Assembly (NCBI GenBank): GCA_902783065.1
Contig: CACZPV010000212.1
Location: 1 to 6,595 of the forward strand
Source: an uncultured Ruminococcus sp.
GTDB lineage: Bacteria; Bacillota; Clostridia; Oscillospirales; Acutalibacteraceae
Direction: 5' to 3'
Length of the DNA stretch: 6,595 nt
In this document: in pieces, positions 1 through 4,742 of the stretch
Position numbering within the stretch: position 1 is the stretch's first letter
How the letters are laid out: each line of letters begins with the position of its first letter
The notes under the pieces: generated by a model
What the model saw: the letters and a program-made list of their open reading frames with translations, nothing else
Database searches by the model: none
Told to the model about the DNA's origin: nothing
Translations under genes and position numbers: made by a program

Positions 1-28
1 GTAAGGGTGTTAAGGAAAAGGGATTGTC

Positions 29-77
29 AAAGGGGAAAACCTTAAGAGGGCAATGCTCTCTTGTGGTTTTCCCCTTT
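29..77 (-). terminator. Long intergenic hairpin, likely terminator or palindromic repeat
   Basis: Bases 29-41 (AAAGGGGAAAACC) pair perfectly with 65-77. The stem continues inward (43-51 with 55-63, including two G-T wobbles) to a three-base AAT loop, giving about 22 pairs with one mismatch at 42/64. It sits exactly at the stop codon of the 77-244 ORF and downstream of the 276-1202 gene, so it probably ends that transcript. The run of T on the minus-strand side is only three bases, so it is not a textbook intrinsic terminator. Its length and near-perfect symmetry also fit a dispersed palindromic element. Confidence 0.5.
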
Positions 78-244
78 TAAGCGTGCCCGGCGAGCCGGCG
101 GTGCTGAACACATTTTATTGTTACTGCCGCAGCCAGAGCAGCTGCTGTAATTGCAGCAATTATAATTCTTCTTTTCGTAAAAGGTGTCTTTTTTTTCTTA
201 TCATTTACAGCAAACTCTGATTGTTGATTATAATTATTATCCAT
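77..244 (-). CDS. Small single-pass membrane ORF, possible truncated relative of the upstream TPR-like protein
   Basis: A 55-codon ORF begins at an ATG at 242-244, ten bases after an AGAAGGG ribosome binding site, and follows the 276-1202 gene by 31 nt on the same strand. The product has a polar N-terminus (residues 1-15), a basic patch (KKKK at 16-19, KRR at 24-26), one alanine/isoleucine-rich membrane segment (about 27-43) and a short basic tail. The KRRIIIAAITAAALAAA stretch resembles the anchor of the upstream protein (KKKVIIIACIAAAAVAIAV), but nothing matching that protein's soluble part follows. The last roughly ten codons lie in abruptly GC-rich DNA next to the hairpin, as if the original 3' part had been lost and replaced. 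It could be a genuine small membrane protein or a decayed copy. No function can be assigned. Confidence 0.45.
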   Translation of the reverse strand: MDNNYNQQSEFAVNDKKKKTPFTKRRIIIAAITAAALAAAVTIKCVQHRRLAGHA

Positions 245-275
245 CAATAAACATCCCTTCTGTCTTTAATAACGC

Positions 276-1202
276 TTATTGGTATTTGTAAAATGTACCT
301 TTAAGACTGTCAAAATACAGACCGGCACCCATCCAGCCGTCATCCTTATAATGTGTGTTTCCGGTAAAATAACATTCTATGCTGCTGCGATCTTCAGAAA
401 TAGTCAGGTAATCCTCGCCATCTTCTTCATCCGGTTTGTACGTTAACGGCAAATACTGTTTGAATTTATATATTTTTGGTGAGAAAGGATATGTAAAGCA
501 ATGTTCCTTATCGAATACTTTAAATGAAATCATCCAATCATCTTCATCAACAGTAATTTCCAGCTTAGATCTTTTTTGACCGTCACTGCCGTCATTTATG
601 TATGTTCCTGCAATATTCCTCAGATCATTTTTATAATCCATGTAAATATCAGAACGATCAGGAAAATATTCTTTTAGCAGTGAATCAAATGTTACATTAA
701 TTCCGGCATCTTTTATTTCTGATATTGAATCATGATACTTTTTAATGGCATTGGAAAGGTTATCATCCGATTCAAAGGCATAGATGATATAGGCAGCTAT
801 GCCTTTCAGTTTGGAATACGCAGCACTCTTATTGCTGCATTCTTTTTTATACTCATTCGCATCTGAAAATCCTCCGGCGTCACCAAATTTCTGAGCTGTT
901 TTTTTGTACTGGTTGATAACAGTATCATATTCTTCAAGTTTTTTCGGAGCTTTAATCTCATAATAATCGGACAATGCTTCATTGTATATATTTTGGAGGT
1001 TGGTTTCCTTTTGTGCAGCTGAATCTGAATATCCTCCGAGTTTATCAAATTGTTCGGCTGCTGCTTTATAATCTCCCTGAGCAGATAATACCATTGCGTC
1101 CCGATAAGCGACTTCATTTGTGATCAATGTGATTGTCAATGGCACAGCAATTGCAACCGCTGCCGCAGCAATACAAGCAATAATAATGACTTTTTTCTTC
1201 AT
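276..1202 (-). CDS. Membrane-anchored protein with TPR-like helical repeats
   Basis: This encodes 308 residues from an ATG at 1200-1202, preceded eight bases away by AAAAGGGG. A longer frame from 1223 would place that ribosome binding site inside the gene, so the inner start is preferred. A KKK-led hydrophobic segment at residues 5-27 is an uncleaved signal or membrane anchor; there is no lipobox cysteine. Residues 33-70 form a helical hairpin of the type AxxLxxxGDYxxAxxxFxxLGGYSDS, and a second copy is near residues 98-120 (KFGDAGGFSDANEYK). These resemble the short TPR-like repeats of many clostridial surface proteins. From about residue 195 the character changes to aromatic, acidic and probably beta-rich, with a G-T-Y motif like small extracytoplasmic beta domains. 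The bulk is likely displayed outside the membrane. I do not recognise a specific function. The 55-codon ORF downstream is probably cotranscribed. Confidence 0.85.
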   Translation of the reverse strand: MKKKVIIIACIAAAAVAIAVPLTITLITNEVAYRDAMVLSAQGDYKAAAEQFDKLGGYSDSAAQKETNLQNIYNEALSDYYEIKAPKKLEEYDTVINQYKKTAQKFGDAGGFSDANEYKKECSNKSAAYSKLKGIAAYIIYAFESDDNLSNAIKKYHDSISEIKDAGINVTFDSLLKEYFPDRSDIYMDYKNDLRNIAGTYINDGSDGQKRSKLEITVDEDDWMISFKVFDKEHCFTYPFSPKIYKFKQYLPLTYKPDEEDGEDYLTISEDRSSIECYFTGNTHYKDDGWMGAGLYFDSLKGTFYKYQ

Positions 1203-1247
1203 AATAAAAACCCCTTTTCTCATATCTTTATATTACTGCCATATCAA

Positions 1248-1276
1248 ATAGTAATGATGAAACTTTTGGGCGTTAA
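1248..1276 (-). promoter_or_regulatory. Weak candidate promoter for the TPR-like gene
   Basis: Read on the minus strand there is TTAACG (-35, at 1271-1276), a 17-bp spacer and TACTAT (-10, at 1248-1253), each matching four of six consensus bases. Transcription would start near 1241, giving a leader of about 40 nt. An alternative TATAAA lies closer to the gene, without a good -35. The call rests on position and spacing only. Confidence 0.25.
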
Positions 1277-1317
1277 ATTGTGCTCAAATTTCATTTACTA
1301 TGTCTATCTGGTATAGC

Positions 1318-1342
1318 AGAAAAACCGGTTTCAGGTTTTTCT
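1318..1342 (-). terminator. Candidate terminator of the hydrolase-LytTR-DUF3021 operon
   Basis: AGAAAAACC (1318-1326) pairs perfectly with GGTTTTTCT (1334-1342) around a seven-base loop. It lies about 60 nt past the DUF3021 stop codon and before the TPR-like gene on the same strand, where an operon terminator is expected. The stem has only two G-C pairs near the loop, and the T-run forms part of the stem rather than following it, so it may be weak and allow readthrough. Confidence 0.4.
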
Positions 1343-1391
1343 AATTTAAAGACACGAAAAAAGGGGGTCAGGTTCAAATTATTTAAAAATT

Positions 1392-1424
1392 TTTTCAGAT
1401 CATTTTGATCCGTTGATCTGAAAA
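1392..1424 (-). other. Hairpin spanning the DUF3021 stop codon
   Basis: TTTTCAGATCA (1392-1402) is a perfect 11-bp inverted repeat of TGATCTGAAAA (1414-1424), with an 11-base loop. The stem includes the TGA stop at 1400-1402 and the last few codons. On the minus strand it is followed within three bases by TTTTT, so it could protect the 3' end or act as a weak terminator. AT-richness raises the odds of a chance palindrome. Confidence 0.35.
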
Positions 1425-1834
1425 TTTTTCAGCTGTTGAGTCAGTTTTTGGGATTGACGATATTTCTGAAACCAGAAAATACAAACTGCAATAACGTAAA
1501 TTACAAATATAATAACACCTATTGTTATATAAAAGACCAGCTTATCTGTATCTGAAGGAGGTGTTAAGACCGTTAACAAAATTCCTTCGATCAGCCCAAG
1601 CTGCAGTACAAGCCTGAAAACATATTGTTTTATAGTAGGTTCTTTTTTAAAGTAGGTTACACATGTCGGCAGAATACATAGACCAGCCATTATAATCGGA
1701 CTGATCAGATCCTGATAATACAATTCCTGTTCGGGAGCGACCGTAATACCGACAAAAAAACTTGCAGCAAGTATCATTGTTACTAAAAAGAAAAATAACT
1801 GCACACGCATCAGAATAAATTCTTTTATTGTCAT
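1400..1834 (-). CDS. DUF3021-type four-helix membrane protein, partner of the LytTR regulator
   Basis: This encodes 144 residues from the ATG at 1832-1834; GGTGAT lies seven bases upstream. Earlier starts at 1843 (ATG) and 1846 (GTG) are possible but sit too close to the AAAGG ribosome binding site. Four hydrophobic helices are visible near residues 10-31, 43-60, 72-91 and 99-121, with a short basic cytoplasmic-type tail (KYRQSQK..QQLK). Size, topology and position directly after a stand-alone LytTR gene fit the DUF3021 family. By analogy with streptococcal HdrRM and BrsRM systems, such membrane proteins hold their LytTR regulator in check. The upstream stop codon ends one base before this start, so translation is probably coupled and the two proteins made in fixed ratio. 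The family is assigned by pattern, not by a domain search, and the inhibitory role is inferred. Confidence 0.75.
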   Translation of the reverse strand: MTIKEFILMRVQLFFFLVTMILAASFFVGITVAPEQELYYQDLISPIIMAGLCILPTCVTYFKKEPTIKQYVFRLVLQLGLIEGILLTVLTPPSDTDKLVFYITIGVIIFVIYVIAVCIFWFQKYRQSQKLTQQLKNFQINGSK

Positions 1835-1835
1835 T

Positions 1836-2279
1836 TTAACCATCACCTTTCAAGGCTTTTTTTAAATCGGGCACATATTTTCTTGAAATCACTACCTGCT
1901 CGCCCGAATAAAGTACAGCAGTGAACCGCCCGTTCACAGAAGGTTTTATGGAATCGACCTTCATCAGATTCAAAAGCATTGACTTTGAGATCCTCAGAAA
2001 ATTCTTTTTTCTGAGGATCTCTTCCAGTTCATACAATTTTTGTCTTGTTTCATAAACCTTGTCTTTTGTATAAATAAATCCTTTATTGTCAACTGATTCA
2101 ATATAAAAGATATCCGTTACCGAAATTTCATATTGTCTTTCATCAGATGTTCCTGTAAGCTGTCCTTGTCTTGATTTTACAAAGGCAACAATTTCTTTTA
2201 CTTCATCGCTGACAGAATGACAATGTATTTCCAGTATCTCAGGTTTGTCGGGTTTTATTTTAATTACTTTCGTTAACAT
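1836..2279 (-). CDS. Stand-alone LytTR-family DNA-binding transcription regulator
   Basis: This encodes 147 residues. There is no receiver domain; the N-terminal 45 residues are a short alpha/beta leader. The rest, about residues 48-143, is a LytTR domain: the 'ISVTDIFYIESVDNKGFIYT' stretch, then 'ELEEIL', 'FLRISKSMLLNLMKVDSIKP', and the closing 'GEQVVISRKYVPDLKKAL'. These are the usual landmarks, including the R-x-S-K-S and I-S-R-K-Y segments near the DNA-contacting loops. LytTR proteins bind pairs of short direct repeats about two helical turns apart. The ATG at 2277-2279 has AAGG nine bases upstream, inside the last codons of the hydrolase gene, whose stop is three bases away. Lacking a phosphorylation domain, it is likely controlled by the membrane protein encoded next. 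The direct repeats at 3704-3737 are the best candidate target, which would make the operon autoregulated. Confidence 0.92.
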   Translation of the reverse strand: MLTKVIKIKPDKPEILEIHCHSVSDEVKEIVAFVKSRQGQLTGTSDERQYEISVTDIFYIESVDNKGFIYTKDKVYETRQKLYELEEILRKKNFLRISKSMLLNLMKVDSIKPSVNGRFTAVLYSGEQVVISRKYVPDLKKALKGDG

Positions 2280-2282
2280 TGA

Positions 2283-3635
2283 TTAATACCTTGCTTGAAT
2301 ATCAAGCGTTCCCTCGTTCTTCAGATAGTAGTCGAACCAGTTAAGAACGATAGCATTGACAGTGTTCATCATTTCTTCGCTGTTCACATCACCATGACCA
2401 AGCATAGATGCAATGGAAGGAGAAATAAGCGGAAGATCGGTAAAATCCATATGTCCGGCATTTTTGAATACAACTGTTTTGCCGTCAACGGCATTTTTTA
2501 TGACATATTCATTGACATAAGCATAGCCGTTTTCGTCTTTGTACTGTTCTCTTTCATTATAATCGCTTTCTTTTGTAAAATCAAGAACAGGAACAGGATA
2601 AGCTTCGCTTATATATACATGTTTTCCATCCTTTATTTCGGTTCTCTCTCCAAGCATCGTTCCGTCAAGAACAACAACAGCATCAATATCACTGCGCTGT
2701 CTGCCGACAGCAGTACTTGAAGCGCCGCCAAGTGAATGACCCAACAAACCTATCTTTTCAGCATCTGTTTTTGAGATAACCGAAAGTACGGTATTCGCAT
2801 TGTCTGTATACCATGCGTCACTGAGTTTAGCGGTATCCTTCGCATCCTTGATAGTATCAAGGACAAAGTTTTCATCATCAGTTCTGAGCTTCATCCAGCT
2901 TTGAGTAACGGAAAAGATCATTTCCTCATCCTCAATACTATTTATACCCATGGCGTCATTCATAAATTTACTGTCAACTATAACAGTTTTCCCGTCCGTA
3001 TCTTTGGTAAAGATAGCATGATGTGGATGATCAAGAGCTGCAACCACATAACCGTTACTTGCAAGCTCAGCATATGTTGAATAATTGCTTTCATGGTAAC
3101 CAAACGCGCCATGAGAAAAAACAACAAGAGGAAAATTTCCACCCTCGGTTTGCGGATAATAGAAATGGACCGGAACCTCTCTGAATGAACCGTCATTTTC
3201 AAAAGAGTCAATACGGTCTTTATCAACAAGGATAGCGCTTGTTTGTGATACCGTATACTTACCCGTTGTTTCTAATCCATGATAATTAGTAAATATAAAA
3301 GCAGGAGTCATAGAAATAGAAACAATTACTACAGAGATAAAGCAACTAATAACTGTTCCGGGTTTTCTCTTGATTCCAGTTACCTTTTTGCGTTTAGCAA
3401 GCCAGACAATACCTGCAATAAGCAGTCGTATAATCAGAACTGCCATAGCGGCAAGAAATCGCCATTTCATATAAGTAAACGGCATAAGAACGATGGCTGT
3501 CAGCAAAACAGTTTCAATAATTCTGACTAACATTCTGTTTTTCAGCCAGTCAGATTTTTCTTTGAATCTGATGAATGTCAGAACCGTCAGCACAATTTCA
3601 GCCAGTATAAATAAGCCCATAAACATAAATTCCAT
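2283..3635 (-). CDS. Membrane-anchored alpha/beta hydrolase, PAF-acetylhydrolase-like
   Basis: This encodes 450 residues from an ATG at 3633-3635, with AAAGG ten bases upstream. The N-terminal 115 residues hold four hydrophobic segments (about 3-22, 36-55, 60-79 and 95-115). The rest is an alpha/beta hydrolase: the oxyanion region 'VVFSHGAFGYHESNY' (171-185), 'GYVVAALDHPHHA' (195-207), the nucleophile elbow G-H-S-L-G-G with Ser301, 'AVVVLDGT' with Asp324, and 'NAGHMDFTDLPLISP' with His395. Order and surroundings of the Ser/Asp/His triad match the platelet-activating-factor acetylhydrolase (isoform II) branch, which cleaves short acyl esters. The catalytic domain should follow the last helix, probably facing outward, where lipid or acyl-ester substrates are plausible. 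The true substrate is unknown. It is the first gene of an operon with LytTR and DUF3021 genes, so it is either their output or a part of the sensing system. Confidence 0.85.
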   Translation of the reverse strand: MEFMFMGLFILAEIVLTVLTFIRFKEKSDWLKNRMLVRIIETVLLTAIVLMPFTYMKWRFLAAMAVLIIRLLIAGIVWLAKRKKVTGIKRKPGTVISCFISVVIVSISMTPAFIFTNYHGLETTGKYTVSQTSAILVDKDRIDSFENDGSFREVPVHFYYPQTEGGNFPLVVFSHGAFGYHESNYSTYAELASNGYVVAALDHPHHAIFTKDTDGKTVIVDSKFMNDAMGINSIEDEEMIFSVTQSWMKLRTDDENFVLDTIKDAKDTAKLSDAWYTDNANTVLSVISKTDAEKIGLLGHSLGGASSTAVGRQRSDIDAVVVLDGTMLGERTEIKDGKHVYISEAYPVPVLDFTKESDYNEREQYKDENGYAYVNEYVIKNAVDGKTVVFKNAGHMDFTDLPLISPSIASMLGHGDVNSEEMMNTVNAIVLNWFDYYLKNEGTLDIQARY

Positions 3636-3667
3636 AATCGATCAGCCTTTCTGAATGTTATGATCAG

Positions 3668-3696
3668 ATTATAATACCGGCAAAAATTTTTATCAA
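3668..3696 (-). promoter_or_regulatory. Sigma-70-type promoter of the hydrolase-LytTR-DUF3021 operon
   Basis: The minus strand reads TTGATA (-35, at 3691-3696), a spacer of exactly 17 bp and TATAAT (-10, at 3668-3673). Ten or eleven of twelve bases match consensus. Transcription should start near 3661, giving a leader of about 25 nt that contains the AAAGG site used by the hydrolase start. The direct repeats at 3704-3737 lie just upstream of the -35. Confidence 0.85.
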
Positions 3697-3703
3697 CAGA
3701 TCT

Positions 3704-3737
3704 GGCGGTTAGATGCAGAAAACCACGGTAAGATGCA
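3704..3737. promoter_or_regulatory. Tandem direct repeat, candidate LytTR binding site
   Basis: CGGTTAGATGCA (3706-3717) and CGGTAAGATGCA (3726-3737) match at 11 of 12 bases and start exactly 20 bp apart, close to two helical turns. The nearer copy ends about nine bases upstream of the operon's -35. LytTR regulators bind paired 9-bp direct repeats separated by about 12 bp. The cores GGCGGTTAG and CACGGTAAG, 11 bp apart, resemble the G-T-T-x-A/G pattern of such sites. The operon driven from here encodes a LytTR regulator, so autoregulation is the simplest reading; the DNA-protein match is inferred. In plus-strand orientation a TATAAT follows at 3748-3753 without a -35, so the repeats could also serve a divergent promoter. 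Confidence 0.6.
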
Positions 3738-4010
3738 ATTCAAAGCTTATAATATAGCCTTAATCCGTAAAACTTTGTATTGATAAACAGTAAAAAGGGG
3801 AGATCTTAGTGGAACGGCTGCGGTCGTGCTTCGAACGACCGCAGCCTGAATAAGATGAAACCGGAAGGTCTTTTTCTTTTATAATTTATCAAGTCAATTT
3901 CACGGATTCAGGTCATTATTTGATACTCAGGAAATCGGCCGACAGTTGCCCTTTCTTTTGCCTATCCCCCTGTCCGGTTGAAAGGGACGGTTGTACTCGT
4001 TCTTGTTATT
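3738..4010. other. Intergenic region without a convincing gene
   Basis: Between the direct repeats and the TetR stop codon no long ORF has coding character. On the plus strand there is a TATAAT (3748-3753) lacking a -35, an AAGGGGAG (3795-3802) six bases before a GTG-started 14-codon frame (3809-3853), and the strong hairpin at 3816-3846. T-rich runs follow at about 3871-3880. The part at 3915-3990 is less AT-rich than its surroundings and contains CCCTTTC/GAAAGGG inverted arms; it may be a decayed or repeated sequence. Confidence 0.5.
3816..3846. terminator. GC-rich 12-bp hairpin between the TetR gene and the hydrolase operon
   Basis: GGCTGCGGTCGT (3816-3827) is the exact reverse complement of ACGACCGCAGCC (3835-3846), with a seven-base GCTTCGA loop. 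Nine of the twelve pairs are G-C, striking in this AT-rich region. It lies downstream of the TetR gene and upstream of the operon promoter, where a terminator would insulate the two. Neither strand has a T-run directly after the stem; the nearest are CCCCTTTTTAC about 15 bases away on the minus strand and CTTTTTC about 25 bases away on the plus strand. Termination is therefore uncertain. Confidence 0.45.
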
Positions 4011-4547
4011 TTAATTTATATCATCATCAAACAGACGAGTAATATGTTCGACTGCCTGCATGACAGACTCAAAACCAAATGTTTTTTCATAATGTTTAAA
4101 AGCGTAAAAACTTCCCATAAGACGATAAGTGATCTGTACATTGGCATAAACATCATTTTTAAGATCCGGAAAAATACCGAATAATACGGATTTGATTTCA
4201 CTTTCAATTTTTTCCGGAAGATTAGAAAATTGCGCTCCGGAAAAAAGAATATTGATAATAGCGCGGTTAGCATAAAAACCTTCTATCAATTCCCGGCTGG
4301 ATTTACATGGATTTTCAATAATTTCTTTTGGTTCACGGATATATTTAATAATATCCTTAATAATTTCCATTTGTAGCTTTTCGGAAAGATCATAAATATC
4401 TCGATAGTGCAGATAAAAGGTTGCCTTGCTGATTTCCGCCCGCTCGCAAAGCTCTTTTACAGTAATTTTTTCTAATGCTTTTTTTGAACGAATTTCAAGA
4501 AAAGCATTGGTAATGCTTCTTAGTGTCTTTTTTTCTCTTAAATCCAT
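4011..4547 (-). CDS. TetR/AcrR-family transcription regulator
   Basis: This encodes 178 residues from an ATG with AAGGAG seven bases upstream. The N-terminal DNA-binding domain is typical: helix 1 'TLRSITNAFLEIRSKKALEKITV', then a helix-turn-helix at about residues 29-48 (VKELCERAEISKATFYLHYRD), with the family's near-invariant T-F-Y-x-H-Y recognition helix. Residues 55-178 are the variable ligand-binding and dimerisation part, resembling the C-terminal domain common in Firmicutes regulators of this size. Members usually repress a divergent neighbour and themselves by binding a palindrome, and let go when a small ligand binds. Here the divergent neighbour is the branching enzyme gene, and matching palindromes lie at 4654-4669 and 4569-4582. 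The ligand cannot be read from the sequence. No clear terminator directly follows; the hairpin at 3816-3846 may serve. Confidence 0.93.
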   Translation of the reverse strand: MDLREKKTLRSITNAFLEIRSKKALEKITVKELCERAEISKATFYLHYRDIYDLSEKLQMEIIKDIIKYIREPKEIIENPCKSSRELIEGFYANRAIINILFSGAQFSNLPEKIESEIKSVLFGIFPDLKNDVYANVQITYRLMGSFYAFKHYEKTFGFESVMQAVEHITRLFDDDIN

Positions 4548-4568
4548 AAATAGACTCCTTGTTAACTT

Positions 4569-4582
4569 TTGAATAGTGTCAA
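4569..4582. promoter_or_regulatory. Second candidate TetR operator
   Basis: TTGA-ATAGTG-TCAA has the same outer arms and length as the main palindrome (TTGA-N6-TCAA). It lies 22 bp before the TetR start codon, inside its predicted 5' leader, about 86 bp centre to centre from the main site. The symmetry is weaker, so this may be an auxiliary site or chance. Confidence 0.4.
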
Positions 4583-4639
4583 TTATTTTACTATCGACTA
4601 AAACCGCTTATTGATTTTTATTATTAAAGTGCTATATTT

Positions 4640-4668
4640 ATTATAGTAACTTAATTGACATAAGTCAA
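4640..4668 (-). promoter_or_regulatory. Promoter of the TetR-family gene
   Basis: The minus strand reads TTGACT (-35, at 4663-4668), a 17-bp spacer and TATAAT (-10, at 4640-4645). The predicted start near 4633 gives a leader of about 85 nt. The -35 is one arm of the 4654-4669 palindrome, so a protein bound there would block RNA polymerase; autorepression is the expected outcome. Confidence 0.75.
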
Positions 4669-4669
4669 T
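4654..4669. promoter_or_regulatory. Palindromic operator shared by the divergent TetR and glgB promoters
   Basis: ATTGAC-ATAA-GTCAAT is a perfect inverted repeat with 6-bp arms, placed between two divergent genes, one of which encodes a TetR regulator. Its arms form the -35 elements of both the minus-strand (4663-4668) and plus-strand (4655-4660) promoters. Length and location are typical of a TetR-family operator. Binding by this particular regulator is inferred. Confidence 0.65.
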
Positions 4670-4684
4670 CAGGAAAAACACTAT
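4655..4684 (+). promoter_or_regulatory. Candidate glgB promoter
   Basis: A consensus TTGACA (-35, at 4655-4660) lies within the operator, followed 18 bp later by a poor -10, CACTAT (4679-4684). A competing plus-strand promoter is TTGATT (4611-4616), 16 bp, TATATT (4633-4638), which would place the operator just downstream of its start site. Either choice puts glgB under control of the palindrome. Confidence 0.4.
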
Positions 4685-4742
4685 TTTTCTGAAATTAAGA
4701 ATGAGAAAAGCTTAAACGAAGACACAGTTAAGGAGGATTTTT

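Noticed and set aside
1203..1223. Seven-residue N-terminal extension of the TPR-like protein starting at 1223
   Set aside because: The AAAAGGGG ribosome binding site lies inside this extension and is correctly spaced for the ATG at 1202; no good site precedes 1223.
1356..1380. GGGGGTCAGGTTC-like stretch, reminiscent of REP-type repeat ends
   Set aside because: There is a single copy, no inverted partner nearby and no associated transposase, so no support for a mobile repeat.
2295..2720. Plus-strand open frame of 141 codons opposite the hydrolase gene
   Set aside because: It is entirely antisense to a well-supported hydrolase containing the catalytic Asp and His. It has no recognisable domain and fits chance openness opposite an AT-rich gene.
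3704..3737. CRISPR-like repeat unit
   Set aside because: There are only two copies of 12 bp with an 8-bp gap, far too short for repeat-spacer units; the position upstream of a promoter fits a regulator site.
3926..4010. In-frame continuation of the TetR gene beyond its stop
   Set aside because: The 27 extra codons are low in coding character and lack any family similarity I can see; 178 residues is a normal TetR length.
4577..4582. Minus-strand TTGACA as a -35 for the TetR gene
   Set aside because: The matching -10 would fall on the ribosome binding site at about 4554-4559, where there is no TATAAT-like sequence; the promoter at 4640-4668 is far better.
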